DNA of 16,909 bases, taken from the NCBI GenBank assembly GCA_035513135.1, contig DATKCQ010000167.1, positions 1-16,909 of the forward strand, read 5' to 3'. A program made the translations under genes and the position numbers. Positions 8,229-16,704 of the stretch are shown here, piece by piece. The DNA comes from Thermohalobaculum sp035513135. Lineage in GTDB: Bacteria > Pseudomonadota > Alphaproteobacteria > Rhodobacterales > Rhodobacteraceae. How positions within the stretch are numbered: position 1 is the stretch's first letter; every line of letters starts with the position of its first letter. Below the pieces are notes generated by a model. That model was not told the origin of the DNA. It did not search any database and saw nothing but the letters and a program-made list of their open reading frames with translations.

Positions 8229-9629
8229 CTACCGACCGTATTTCGCCCAGTAATCCCCGAACAGCGCCTCCTCCGAAGGGCGGTCCTCGGGGATCGTCGT
8301 CACCAGGTGGGTGACGTTGATGAAGTGCCGCCAGTTCAGGTTCTCCGAGATCGAGTTGCCCGCCCAGGTGCCGCAGCCCATCGACAGCGTGAACGGCAGC
8401 GCGTTGTCGAAGCTCCCGCCATTGCCGAAGGTGTGCGCCTGGTTGACCAGCACGCGCACCACGTCGAGGTCGGCGGCCAGCTCGCGCGCCCGCTCGGGGC
8501 GGCGCGTGTGCAGGCCGCAGGAGTGCCCGATGCCCTCATGGGCCAGGATCTCGCCGACCAGCGCCTTCGCATGCGCGAAGTCCCGCGCGCGGTAGACCGT
8601 GAGCACCAGCGACAGCTTCTCGCCCGAGAGCGGGAACTCCGGTCCAATGCCGGTCTCCCCGACCATCAGGAACCGCGCGCCCGCCGCCGCGGCGCCCAGC
8701 CCGAAGGCCTCCGCCAGCACGGGCATGTCCCGGGCGATCAGGCGGCGATTGAGCTGGCCGCCCTGCCACAGCGTGCCGACGATCCGCCCGTGCGCCTCGG
8801 GCGGCGCGAGGAATCCCCCTGCCCGGCCGAGCGCCGCGATGGCGTCGTCGTGGATGACGTCGAGCAGCACCACCGAATTCTCCGACGAGCACGAGGTGGC
8901 GTTGTCGAAGCATTTCGAGGCGGCGATCTTGCGCGCCGCGTCGTCGAGATCGGCGGTCTCGTCGACGATCACCGGCACGTTCCCCGCGCCCACCCCGATC
9001 GCCGGCGTGCCCGAGGAATAGGCCCGGCGCACGTTGTTCTGCGAGCCGGTGACCACAACGAGGTCGGCCGCCTGCATGAGCGCCTGCGTCGCCGCCTTGT
9101 CCACCGGGGAGCCAAGGATCTGCACGAGGTCGGGCGCGAAGCCGGCGCGCTCCAGCTCGGCCCGCGCCAGCTCGACGAAGCGCGCGCCGGTGGCGTGGCC
9201 CGCCGGCGAGGGCGCGACGATCACCGCGTTGCCGCCCTTGAGCGCCATCATCGCCTTGTTGGCGGGCGTCGCCGCCGGGTTGGTCGAGGGGCACACGGCG
9301 GCCACCACGCCCACGGGCTTCGCCCACTTCACCAAGCCGCACGCCGGGTCCTCCTCGATCACGCCGACGGTGCGGGCGCGCATGAGGTCGCGCAGCGTGC
9401 CGAAGGTCTTGCGCTGGTTCTTCGTGACCTTGTCGGCGACGTTGCCGAGCCCGGTGTCGGCCACCGCCAGCCCGGCCAGCTCGCGGGCGTTCGCGGGCTT
9501 GTAGATCGCCCAGGCGAGCGCCGTCACCGCCTCGTCGATGCGCGCCTGGCTGGCGCCCTTCAGCGTCGCCATGGCGGCGCGCGCGCGGGCGACCTGCGCG
9601 CCGATGGGGTCCCGGCTGTCGGCGTCCAT
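8229..9629 (-). CDS. Acylating (CoA-dependent) aldehyde dehydrogenase, sulfoacetaldehyde dehydrogenase-like
   Basis: A 466-residue cytoplasmic enzyme of the aldehyde dehydrogenase superfamily. It resembles the CoA-acylating branch (EutE, AdhE N-domain, SauS), which converts an aldehyde, CoA and NAD(P)+ to an acyl-CoA. The catalytic cysteine is Cys247 in NATSCSSENSVV. Cofactor-region motifs include VGVVAAVCPSTNPAATPANK (106-125) and VTGSQNNVRRAYSSG (193-207), with IGVGAGNVPVIVDETAD (211-227) before the active site. The motif HTFGNGGSFDNALPFTLSMG (399-418) is typical of this branch. The ATG at 9629 overlaps the malonyl-CoA decarboxylase stop by one base (TGATG) after AAGGGAG, so translation is coupled. 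The substrate is not fixed by sequence. Sulfoacetaldehyde, malonate semialdehyde or another short aldehyde are candidates, and the adjacent decarboxylase favours one giving a malonyl-CoA-like product. That last step is inference. Confidence 0.88.
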   Translation of the reverse strand: MDADSRDPIGAQVARARAAMATLKGASQARIDEAVTALAWAIYKPANARELAGLAVADTGLGNVADKVTKNQRKTFGTLRDLMRARTVGVIEEDPACGLVKWAKPVGVVAAVCPSTNPAATPANKAMMALKGGNAVIVAPSPAGHATGARFVELARAELERAGFAPDLVQILGSPVDKAATQALMQAADLVVVTGSQNNVRRAYSSGTPAIGVGAGNVPVIVDETADLDDAARKIAASKCFDNATSCSSENSVVLLDVIHDDAIAALGRAGGFLAPPEAHGRIVGTLWQGGQLNRRLIARDMPVLAEAFGLGAAAAGARFLMVGETGIGPEFPLSGEKLSLVLTVYRARDFAHAKALVGEILAHEGIGHSCGLHTRRPERARELAADLDVVRVLVNQAHTFGNGGSFDNALPFTLSMGCGTWAGNSISENLNWRHFINVTHLVTTIPEDRPSEEALFGDYWAKYGR

Positions 9630-10954
9630 CAGGCGGCTCCCTTGCGCGCCGCCCCGGCCAGCCCGCGCACCCGGCGCGAGGCCGCGACCCGGCCCTCGGC
9701 GGCGTAGGCCTCGTGGTTCTCCTCGATCCGGTCGAGATCGTAGAGGTAGTTCGCCATGATGCCGTAGGCCTGCGCCAGCCCCTTCCCGGACGGGTCGCCC
9801 ATCCAGTGGATGTCCATGAGGCTGGCGCCGTTGCCCAGGTGAAAGCGCGCCACCGGGTCGACCGGCCCGCCATCCTTGCGCTTGGCGCCCAGCAGATAGC
9901 GCGCCGCCAGCGGCAGCAGCAGGCCCTTGAGCTCGGCCTCGCGCTTTTCGTCGTCGCGCCAGCCATCCGACTCGAGCAGCGCCATCGCGCGCGCCGCCGG
10001 CAGGTCGGGGTCGCGCTTCGCCTCGCCGGCCAGCCAGCGGGCGAATCCGGGGACGGGCGACAGCGTCACGAAGGTCTCGAGCTTCGGCAGGTCGCGCGCG
10101 AGATCCGCGGCCACCTGCTTGATCAGGAAGGCCCCGAACGAGACGCCGCGCAGCCCCGCCTGGCAGTTGGAGATCGAGTAGAACACGGCGGTCGTCGCGT
10201 CGCGCGGGTGCACCGGCGCGCGCTCGGGCGTCAGCACCGCGTGGATCGAGCCGGGCGTCTCGCGGGTCAGCGCCACCTCGACGAAGACCAGCGGCTCGTC
10301 GGGCATCGACGGGTGGAAGAAGGCGAAGCAGCGCCGGTCCTCGGGCTGCACCCGGCGGCGCAGCTCCTCCCACGAGTCGATCTCGTGCACCGCCTCGTAG
10401 GCGATGATTTTCTCTAGGATCGCCGCGGGCGTGCGCCAGTCGACCGGCCGCATGGTCAGGAAGCCGCGGTTGAACCACGACGAGAGCAGGTGCCGCAGAT
10501 CTCCGTCGACCCGCGCGAGATCGTGATCGCCGTCGAGCAGCTTCAAGAGATCGGCGCGCATCCCGACCAGCCGCCGGGTGCCCTCGGGCGCGAAGTTGAG
10601 GCGGCGGAACAGCTCCTGGCGCCCCGGCTCGGCGACCCGCGTCAGCGCCCAGAGCGCCTCGGGCGTGCGCTCGGCGGCGTAGCGCGCGACCGCCCGCTCG
10701 AGCGCCTCGACGTCGAGGTCGAAGTCGCGCGCCAGCATCGCGAAGAAGGCCCGCTGGCCCTCGGCGTCGAGCCGCGCGTAGCCGTCGAGGATGCGCGCGG
10801 CCAGCGCCACCCCGGTCGCCTCGCCCCGCGACGACAGCAGGTCGGCGCAGTGCCGCGCCAGCATCTCGGGCGTGGCCCGCTCGGTGCCGCGCCAGTCGAT
10901 CAGCCGGGCGCCGCGCTCGATGACCGTGGAGAGCAGTTCGTTGATCGCGGGCAT
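9629..10954 (-). CDS. Malonyl-CoA decarboxylase
   Basis: A 441-residue protein of the malonyl-CoA decarboxylase family, which converts malonyl-CoA to acetyl-CoA and CO2. An all-helical N-terminal region (about 1-140) precedes a GNAT-like catalytic domain. Conserved segments include CFAFFHPSMPDEPLVFVEVA (209-228), VFYSISNCQAGLRGVSFGAF (257-276) with the family serine (Ser260/Ser262), and FHLGNGASLMDIHWMGDPSG (371-390) with catalytic His372. GIMANYLYDLDRIEENHE (398-415) also matches the family. The ATG at 10954 follows a perfect AAGGAG that overlaps the stop of the upstream dehydrogenase gene, and its own stop overlaps the downstream aldehyde dehydrogenase start. The three genes are thus one operon. 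This is not the malonate-regulon (mat) arrangement, since no malonyl-CoA synthetase or malonate carrier is adjacent. Confidence 0.94.
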   Translation of the reverse strand: MPAINELLSTVIERGARLIDWRGTERATPEMLARHCADLLSSRGEATGVALAARILDGYARLDAEGQRAFFAMLARDFDLDVEALERAVARYAAERTPEALWALTRVAEPGRQELFRRLNFAPEGTRRLVGMRADLLKLLDGDHDLARVDGDLRHLLSSWFNRGFLTMRPVDWRTPAAILEKIIAYEAVHEIDSWEELRRRVQPEDRRCFAFFHPSMPDEPLVFVEVALTRETPGSIHAVLTPERAPVHPRDATTAVFYSISNCQAGLRGVSFGAFLIKQVAADLARDLPKLETFVTLSPVPGFARWLAGEAKRDPDLPAARAMALLESDGWRDDEKREAELKGLLLPLAARYLLGAKRKDGGPVDPVARFHLGNGASLMDIHWMGDPSGKGLAQAYGIMANYLYDLDRIEENHEAYAAEGRVAASRRVRGLAGAARKGAA

Positions 10955-10964
10955 GGTCGCTCCT

Positions 10965-12029
<1,065 letters not shown>

Positions 12030-12136
12030 CTGCGCCCTCCGCCGCGCCTCGCCTGAACCGACGATAGCCCATGCGCGCCGGCGGCGAAACGGGACGCAAT
12101 GGCGCGGGCGGGCGAATCGGGGGCCGGCGGGTCCCT

Positions 12137-12192
12137 GTGCGATCCCCCGTGCGATCCCGTGCGATCCCCCGTGCGATCCCCCGTGCGATCCC
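12137..12192. repeat. Five tandem copies of GTGCGATCCC(CC)
   Basis: Copies start at 12137, 12149, 12159, 12171 and 12183. Three are 12 bp (GTGCGATCCCCC) and two are 10 bp (GTGCGATCCC). Each carries a GATC. The array lies roughly 110-160 bp upstream of the tartrate dehydrogenase-like start, in what would be its 5' leader or promoter region. Length variation between copies suggests replication slippage in the C-run. Confidence 0.85.
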
Positions 12193-12274
12193 GGGGCCGG
12201 GCCGGCCCGAGGGGCCCCGGCCGGGCCGCTGAAGAAAGCGGCGCAGAGGACTGGCGCGGTTGCGAAGCTTTCGA

Positions 12275-12306
12275 TTTTCCCCATAATTCACAACGTTTTA
12301 TCCACA
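12275..12306 (+). promoter_or_regulatory. DnaA-box-like cluster
   Basis: An exact DnaA-box sequence, TTATCCACA, lies at 12298-12306. Two further nonamers in the same orientation, TAATTCACA (12284-12292) and TTTTCCCCA (12275-12283), each differ from the TTWTNCACA consensus at one position. The cluster sits in the AT-rich patch. DnaA binding is possible, but function as an origin is not shown, and overlap with a candidate promoter suggests a regulatory role as an alternative. Confidence 0.4.
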
Positions 12307-12307
12307 A
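12280..12307 (-). promoter_or_regulatory. Weak candidate promoter for the dehydrogenase-decarboxylase operon
   Basis: On the minus strand TTGTGG (12302-12307) and TATGGG (12280-12285) are separated by 16 bp in the only AT-rich patch upstream of this operon. Each hexamer matches the sigma70 consensus only partly. If used, it gives a leader of about 240 nt containing the GATC repeat array. Confidence 0.25.
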
Positions 12308-12414
12308 GAAAGTGGCGTCTTCGCGACGAAATTCGTTGCGCGGGCGGGGCGGATTGGCGATCTTGTCCCTGCGCACGAAAGGGTCCTCGGATCCGGACGG
12401 GCGCAGGCCGGAAA

Positions 12415-12494
12415 AGCCCTCGGGCGGACCGGTCAGTTGACCGGGAGACCTTCGGGCCGCCTGGTCGGATGATCGGAAGGCCAGTTGGCCGGAA
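12415..12494. repeat. 16-bp-periodic series of short dyads (iteron-like)
   Basis: Successive 16-bp blocks begin at 12415, 12431, 12447, 12463 and 12479. The clearest are GGTCAGTTGACCGGGA (12431), GGTCGGATGATCGGAA (12463) and GGCCAGTTGGCCGGAA (12479). The first and last agree at 13 of 16 positions. Each holds a small inverted repeat (for example CCGGTCA-GT-TGACCGG at 12429-12444). The blocks at 12415 and 12447 keep the dyad form but less of the sequence. Confidence 0.55.
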
Positions 12495-12635
12495 CGGTCT
12501 GGGAGGCGTCAGGGTTGCCCGCAAGGGCACGCAGCGAAGACTCCGCGTCTGAGCACCTGATGCCTCCCTTTCCGTTTGCGCGTTTTTGTTTGCGCTCACG
12601 GCCAGGACGCTTCCCCGGAACCCGCTACAGCGCGC

Positions 12636-13838
12636 TCACCCCTGCCCGGCGGCGCGGGCGGCGGGGCGGATCTCGGCCTCGTCGGCGATGAGCTCGGCGA
12701 GCCGGGCGTTCCAGTCGCCAAGCGGCGGCCCGAGGCTCTCGATCCCGCCCGGCGTCGCCGAGAGGCGCGGCAGCACGGCGGGCACGGCGATCTCGCCCAG
12801 CGCTGGGTCGGCGATTCGCTCGATGGTGCGGCGCGCGGCGAAGTGCGGATCGGCGAAGATGTCGGCGATGGTGTTGATCGGCCCGCAGGGCACGCCGCCG
12901 GCGGTGCAAAGCTCGACCACCTGCGCCGCCGGGTGCCGGCGGGTGAACGCCTCGACCGCGCCGTCGATCGTGGCGCGGTCGGCCAGCCGGTCGGCGGTGC
13001 GCGGGTGGCTCTCGGCCAGGTCCGGCTGCCCGAGCACGTTGAGCGCCATGCGCTGCCACATCTTGTCCGAGGTGCAGGCGATGGCCACCCACTTGCCGTC
13101 CGAGCAGGCGAAGTGCCCGTGCGGGCAGACCTGCCGGGTCATCACGCCCTCGCGCCCGCGCACGATGCCGTAGCGGTCATGGGCCGGGGCGATGTCGTCG
13201 AGCACCCTGAAGATCGCCTCGTGCAGCGCCACGTCGATCACCTGGCCCCGTCCGGTCGCCTCGGCCACGCGCAGCGCCATCATCACGCCGATGGCGCCCT
13301 GGAAGCCGCCGATGTAGTCGGCGAGCGAGGTCGAGCCCGGCGTCACCGGCGGCCCGTCCGGCATCCCGGCGAGGTGCGTCAGCCCGCCGACCGCGTGGGC
13401 GATGCGGGCAAAGCCCGGCCGGTCGCGGTAGGGGCCGGTCTGGCCGTAGCCGGTGATGCGCAGGATCACCAGCGCCGGGTTGAGCGCGTGCAGCACGTCG
13501 GGGCCGAGGCCCCAGCCCTCCAGCGTGCCGGGGCGGAAGTTCTCGCACAGCACGTCCGCGCGGCGCACCAGCTCCCTGAGCGCCGCGGCGCCCGCGGCCG
13601 CGCGCAGGTCGAGGGTGGCCGAGTGCTTGTTGCGTGCCTCCGAGAGCCAGGCGAGCGAGCGGTCCGGGTCCTCGCTCGCCGTGCCGAAGCGGCGCATGGG
13701 GTCGCCGCCCGCGGGGTGCTCGATCTTGATCACCTCGGCGCCGAACTCGCCGAGGATCGTGGCGCTCAGCGGCGCGGCGATGAAGGTGGCGAGGTCGATG
13801 ACGCGGACGCCGTCGAGCGGGCGCATCCGGGGTGGCAT
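12636..13838 (-). CDS. Class III CoA-transferase, CaiB/BaiF family
   Basis: A 400-residue cytoplasmic enzyme of the family that moves CoA between carboxylic acids, as do formyl-CoA:oxalate and carnitine CoA-transferases. It shows PLDGVRVIDLATFIAAPLSA (7-26), FGAEVIKIEHPAGGDPMR (32-49) and VLCENFRPGTLEGWGLG (96-112). It also has TGYGQTGPYRDRPGF (129-143) and LADYIGG with the catalytic aspartate at 174. The C-terminal half has the expected GVPCGPINTIADIFADPHF. I chose the ATG at 13838 because GGAGG lies 6 nt upstream. A GTG at 13853 would begin inside the hairpin region, and an ATG at 13826 is also possible. It follows the hydroxyacid dehydrogenase gene by 58 bp containing a hairpin, so it is probably the last gene of that operon. 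CoA donor and acceptor are not predictable. Confidence 0.92.
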   Translation of the reverse strand: MPPRMRPLDGVRVIDLATFIAAPLSATILGEFGAEVIKIEHPAGGDPMRRFGTASEDPDRSLAWLSEARNKHSATLDLRAAAGAAALRELVRRADVLCENFRPGTLEGWGLGPDVLHALNPALVILRITGYGQTGPYRDRPGFARIAHAVGGLTHLAGMPDGPPVTPGSTSLADYIGGFQGAIGVMMALRVAEATGRGQVIDVALHEAIFRVLDDIAPAHDRYGIVRGREGVMTRQVCPHGHFACSDGKWVAIACTSDKMWQRMALNVLGQPDLAESHPRTADRLADRATIDGAVEAFTRRHPAAQVVELCTAGGVPCGPINTIADIFADPHFAARRTIERIADPALGEIAVPAVLPRLSATPGGIESLGPPLGDWNARLAELIADEAEIRPAARAAGQG

Positions 13839-13853
13839 CACCCCCCTCCCCAC

Positions 13854-13876
13854 CCCTCCCCCACAAGGGGGGAGGG
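13854..13876. repeat. REP-like hairpin 3
   Basis: A perfect 9-bp stem of CCCTCCCCC (13854-13862) with GGGGGAGGG (13868-13876) around a 5-nt loop. It lies between the hydroxyacid dehydrogenase and the CoA-transferase genes. It resembles the hairpins at 7516-7587 in composition and placement, and may tune expression within the operon. The CoA-transferase ribosome site lies immediately beside it. Confidence 0.6.
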
Positions 13877-13896
13877 AGGCGCGAGCATCCGACCGC

Positions 13897-14847
13897 TCAC
13901 GGCGACAGCACGCGGAGCGGGTTGCCGGCGAGCCAGGCCTCGATGTCCTCGACGATCTCGCCGTAGAAGGCGCGGTAGGTGTTCCGCGTCACGTAGCCGA
14001 GATGCGGGGTGAGCAGCGTGCGCGGACAGCTTCGCAGCGGGTGGTCGGCGGGCAGCGGCTCCTCGTCGTAGACGTCGATGCCGGCGCCGGCGATGCGGCC
14101 CTCGGTCAGCGCCGCGACCAGCGCCTCGGTGTCGACGACCGGCCCGCGCGAGGTGTTGACCAGAAACGCGGTCGGCTGCATCAGCCCGAGCTCGCGCGCG
14201 CCCACCAGCTTGCGCGAGCGCTCGCCGAGCTTGTAGTGGATGGTGATGAAGTCGGCCTCGCGGAACAGCTCGTCCTTGCCGACGCGCCGGACGCCCGCGG
14301 CCTCGGCCTGCTCGTCGGTGAGGTTCTGGCTCCAGGCGATGACCTCCATGCCGAAGACCCGGCCGATCTCGGCCATGCGCCGGCCCAGCCGGCCCAACCC
14401 GATGATGCCGAGCGTGGCGCCGGCCACATCGGTCCCGAGCGTGGTGATCCAGCTCCCCTCGCGCATCCGCGCGTTTTCCACATGGATGTGGCGCGCCAGC
14501 GAGAGCATCAGGCCCCAGGCCAGCTCGGGCGTCGATTCGACCGAGCCGCCGGTGCCGAGCACCGGGACGCCGCGCTCGCGCGCCGCCTCCATGTCGATGG
14601 CGGCGTTGCGCATGCCCGCCGTGACCAGCAGCTTGAGGCCGGGCAGCCGCTCGATGACCTCGCGGCCGAACGGGCTGCGCTCGCGCATGATGCAGACGAT
14701 CTCGAAGGGCGCGAGGCGCGTCGTAAACCCCTCGAGCCCCTCATAGGGCTGGTCGAAGAAGGTGACCTCGTGGTCGCGCTCGAGCCGGCTCCAGTCGGCC
14801 ATGTCGCGGGCGACGTTCTGGTAGTCGTCGAGGACGGCGATCTTCAT
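13897..14847 (-). CDS. D-2-hydroxyacid dehydrogenase family protein
   Basis: A 316-residue NAD(P)-dependent dehydrogenase of the D-isomer-specific 2-hydroxyacid family (phosphoglycerate, glyoxylate/hydroxypyruvate and formate dehydrogenase relatives). A split N-terminal catalytic domain surrounds the nucleotide-binding domain, with GIIGLGRLGRRMAEIG (147-162). The expected catalytic residues are Arg234 in NTSRGPVVDTEAL, Glu263 in DVYDEEPLP and His282 in TPHLGYVTRN. Its length is normal. The ATG at 14847 overlaps the hydrolase stop by 4 nt (ATGA) and has GGAGAG (14855-14860) upstream, so the two are translationally coupled. Sequence does not show whether it works on glyoxylate, hydroxypyruvate or another 2-oxo acid. 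The Tyr in the third-motif region (PHLGYVT) is common in poorly characterised members. Confidence 0.92.
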   Translation of the reverse strand: MKIAVLDDYQNVARDMADWSRLERDHEVTFFDQPYEGLEGFTTRLAPFEIVCIMRERSPFGREVIERLPGLKLLVTAGMRNAAIDMEAARERGVPVLGTGGSVESTPELAWGLMLSLARHIHVENARMREGSWITTLGTDVAGATLGIIGLGRLGRRMAEIGRVFGMEVIAWSQNLTDEQAEAAGVRRVGKDELFREADFITIHYKLGERSRKLVGARELGLMQPTAFLVNTSRGPVVDTEALVAALTEGRIAGAGIDVYDEEPLPADHPLRSCPRTLLTPHLGYVTRNTYRAFYGEIVEDIEAWLAGNPLRVLSP

Positions 14848-15722
14848 GGCTCGGCTCTCCGTTCGGGGCTGGCGGGCAGCATGGCCCGGCGGTGGAAGTC
14901 CAGCAGCAGCGGGTTCAGCGCCTCCGGCGCCTCGTACATGGCCCAGTGTCCGCAATTGGGGATCACGTGCGTCTCCACGTCGGGGCGCGCCGCGCGGCAA
15001 AGCGCGAAGCGCTGGTCGATCGGCGGGATCGCGGCGGCGTCGTGCGCGCCGTAGATCACCGCCACCGGGCAGGCGAGCCTGCCGATCAGCGACGGCGTGT
15101 CCCCCGACCAGCTCAGCCGGCGCGAGTCGAAGCGCGTGCGCTCGACATTGCGGAACTGCATGTCGATGGCCCAGCCGTCGATCTTCGCGCGGTCGTGGAT
15201 CATCAGCTTGGCGAGGTTCTCCGCGTGCATGTCGCGCAGCTCCTGCGCGGTCGGCGCCCGGCCCAGCCGCTGCGCCAGCTTGCGCCGGCTCTCGAGCGTG
15301 AAGGACCGGCCCGAGGGCGGGCCGTAGCCGGCGCCGCCGGTCATCGACAGCGAGCCCGCGCGCGGGCCGAGCGCCAGCGCGGTCGCTGCCGCGACCAGCC
15401 CACCGAACGAGAAGCCGGCGAGGTGGATGCGCGGCGCGCCGGCGGCGATCTCCTCGACCGCCCCGACCACGTACGCCAGGTAGTCGTCGGTCGAGATGTC
15501 CCATTCGGGCCGGTCGGAATCGCCGTAGCCGGGCAGGTCGAGCGCCAGCACCCGGAAGGCGGTCGCCAGCGCATCCACGCTCAGCACCCAGTGCTCCCAC
15601 GAGCCGGCGCCACCATGCATCAGCACCAGCGGCTCGCCGGCGCCGAAGGTCCGATAGGCAACGCCGCCGGCGGTCTTGGCAAACGGCACCGGGGCCGCGC
15701 GGCGGTCGGGCATGTCGTCCAC
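14844..15722 (-). CDS. Alpha/beta-fold hydrolase
   Basis: A 292-residue soluble hydrolase with the complete catalytic triad. The nucleophile is Ser105 in the elbow LAGFSFGGLV, the acid Asp228 in IYGAHDAAAIPP, and the base His259 in PNCGHWAMYEAPE. The oxyanion loop PLVLMHGGAGSWEHW (31-45) and the DLPGYGDSDRPE strand-turn (62-73) are typical of the meta-cleavage product hydrolase, haloperoxidase and esterase group. The cap region (about 135-210) is helical. The GTG at 15722 has GGAG about 10 nt upstream, and an ATG at 15713 would remove three residues. It begins 7 nt after the glutaredoxin-DinB stop and overlaps the dehydrogenase start. Ester, lactone or C-C hydrolysis are all possible. The operon context suggests hydroxy- or oxo-acid catabolism, which is inference. 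Confidence 0.9.
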   Translation of the reverse strand: MDDMPDRRAAPVPFAKTAGGVAYRTFGAGEPLVLMHGGAGSWEHWVLSVDALATAFRVLALDLPGYGDSDRPEWDISTDDYLAYVVGAVEEIAAGAPRIHLAGFSFGGLVAAATALALGPRAGSLSMTGGAGYGPPSGRSFTLESRRKLAQRLGRAPTAQELRDMHAENLAKLMIHDRAKIDGWAIDMQFRNVERTRFDSRRLSWSGDTPSLIGRLACPVAVIYGAHDAAAIPPIDQRFALCRAARPDVETHVIPNCGHWAMYEAPEALNPLLLDFHRRAMLPASPERRAEP

Positions 15723-15729
15723 GGCCCGG

Positions 15730-16509
15730 CTACTCCCACGCCGTCTCGTCGTCGTAGACGCGCTCGGGCATGGGCAGCCCGGCGAGGTCGTCCGCCGTCA
15801 GCGGGCGGTCCGGCGCGATGCCGAGCTTCTCGAGCACCAGCGCGAGCTGGCGGGTGTGCTGGGCCGAATGCCAGGCGGTGCGCTCCATGTAGTCGTGCAG
15901 GGTCTGCTCGCCGTAATAGACCGCGGCCGGCCGGCTGAAGTCGTCGCCCTCGTGCGCCCGCCACCAGGCGTCGAAGCGCGCCTTCGTGGCCTGCCCCTCG
16001 GCGACGAGGTCCGCCGGGGTGCGCGAATTCGGCGGGGCGGGGCGCATGTAGACGTCCTCGGTGAGCGGTGTGCCTTCCGTCTCGTCGATCAACGCGCCGA
16101 CGATCTGGAAGACGTGGCTCGAGAGGTCGCGGTAGCTGCGCGGCCGCCCCGGCACCAGGTCGCCGAGCCGCGCCTCGGGCAGTTGCGCCGAAAGCCGGAT
16201 GGCGGCGTCGAGAACCCGGTCGATGCGCAGCTTGAGCTCGGCGGGCGGCAGCACCTCGCGGCGCCCGTCGATGCCGGCGATGCGGGCGACATCGCGCAGG
16301 ATCTGGCCCGAGACCCATTCCTTGCCCCGCGTCACGATGGGCACCGAGCGCACCCCGAGCGCCGCCATCTCCCGCAGCCCGTTCTCGTCGGCCAGCACGT
16401 TGACCGAGACGAACGGCACGCCGTGGCTTTTCAGGTACTCCTTGGTGCGCAGGCAACTCGAGCAGCCGGGCTGCCAGTAGACGCGCAGCTCGGGTTCTTG
16501 CGTGGTCAT
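15730..16509 (-). CDS. Glutaredoxin-DinB fusion protein
   Basis: A 259-residue two-domain protein. Residues 7-80 form a glutaredoxin/thioredoxin-like domain with the CxxC motif PGCSSC (Cys16, Cys19) and the cis-proline segment VRSVPIVT (Pro57). Residues about 90-230 resemble the DinB four-helix bundle (DinB/maleylpyruvate-isomerase superfamily). It has a plausible metal-binding set of His132 in LSSHVFQIVGALID and His214/His218 in RTAWHSAQHTRQL. The ATG at 16509 has GGGGAG about 8 nt upstream. It is the first gene of an operon with the alpha/beta hydrolase 7 nt downstream, and it diverges from the class II aldolase gene. DinB-fold enzymes are often thiol-dependent transferases or isomerases, so a thiol-linked role is reasonable. 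No substrate can be named. Confidence 0.85.
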   Translation of the reverse strand: MTTQEPELRVYWQPGCSSCLRTKEYLKSHGVPFVSVNVLADENGLREMAALGVRSVPIVTRGKEWVSGQILRDVARIAGIDGRREVLPPAELKLRIDRVLDAAIRLSAQLPEARLGDLVPGRPRSYRDLSSHVFQIVGALIDETEGTPLTEDVYMRPAPPNSRTPADLVAEGQATKARFDAWWRAHEGDDFSRPAAVYYGEQTLHDYMERTAWHSAQHTRQLALVLEKLGIAPDRPLTADDLAGLPMPERVYDDETAWE

Positions 16510-16577
16510 CGGAATATCTCCCCTTGCCCCGCCCCGGCGCTTGCGCCGGCGGGCGGGCGGTCCCTAGGATGGCGTGC

Positions 16578-16607
16578 AGGTTAGCAACGCGAAACACCGT
16601 TCCGCAA
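16578..16607 (-). promoter_or_regulatory. Weak candidate promoter for the glutaredoxin-DinB operon
   Basis: On the minus strand TTGCGG (16602-16607) and TAACCT (16578-16583) are 18 bp apart in the 195-bp divergent spacer. Both hexamers are only partial consensus matches. I saw no comparably clear promoter for the rightward gene, and no convincing operator dyad. Confidence 0.22.
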
Positions 16608-16704
16608 GCGGCGCGGGGAGGCGGGCGGCCTCGCGCCGCTGCGCGGCCACCGCAGCCTGCCGCGGGGCTCTCGGTGGATGCACTGATCGTCACGGGAGGA
16701 TGAG

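Larger units (their letters stand above)
12030..12635. other. 606-bp gene-free region with several repeat classes
   Basis: No open frame here has a plausible start and protein-like composition. The region lies upstream of the tartrate dehydrogenase-like gene and downstream of the CoA-transferase gene, both on the minus strand. From left to right it holds a five-copy GTGCGATCCC(CC) repeat, a very GC-rich self-complementary stretch (about 12191-12229), and an AT-rich patch (about 12262-12330) with DnaA-box-like sites. A 16-bp-periodic dyad series (12415-12494) and a TGCCC-GCAA-GGGCA hairpin (12516-12529) follow. It must also contain the operon promoter. Confidence 0.7.

Noticed and set aside
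8148..9707. Long plus-strand open frame opposite the aldehyde dehydrogenase
   Set aside because: It begins inside the convergent inverted repeat and is low-complexity. The opposite strand has an intact catalytic enzyme with operon coupling.
8229..10478. Aldehyde dehydrogenase extended into a fusion with upstream sequence
   Set aside because: The extension is an out-of-frame reading of malonyl-CoA decarboxylase. The ATG at 9629 overlapping that gene's stop is the natural start.
12137..12192. Possible CRISPR array
   Set aside because: The units are 10-12 bp and directly abutting, with no spacers and no cas genes nearby. It is a simple tandem repeat.
12030..12635. Assigning this region as a replication origin
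   Set aside because: The DnaA-box, AT-rich and iteron-like features are suggestive, but there are no replication genes (dnaA, repABC, parAB) nearby and GC skew cannot be judged from this window. I report the elements, not an origin.
12576..14012. Long plus-strand open frame opposite the CoA-transferase
   Set aside because: It is a compositional shadow with no motif. The minus-strand gene has all CaiB/BaiF hallmarks.
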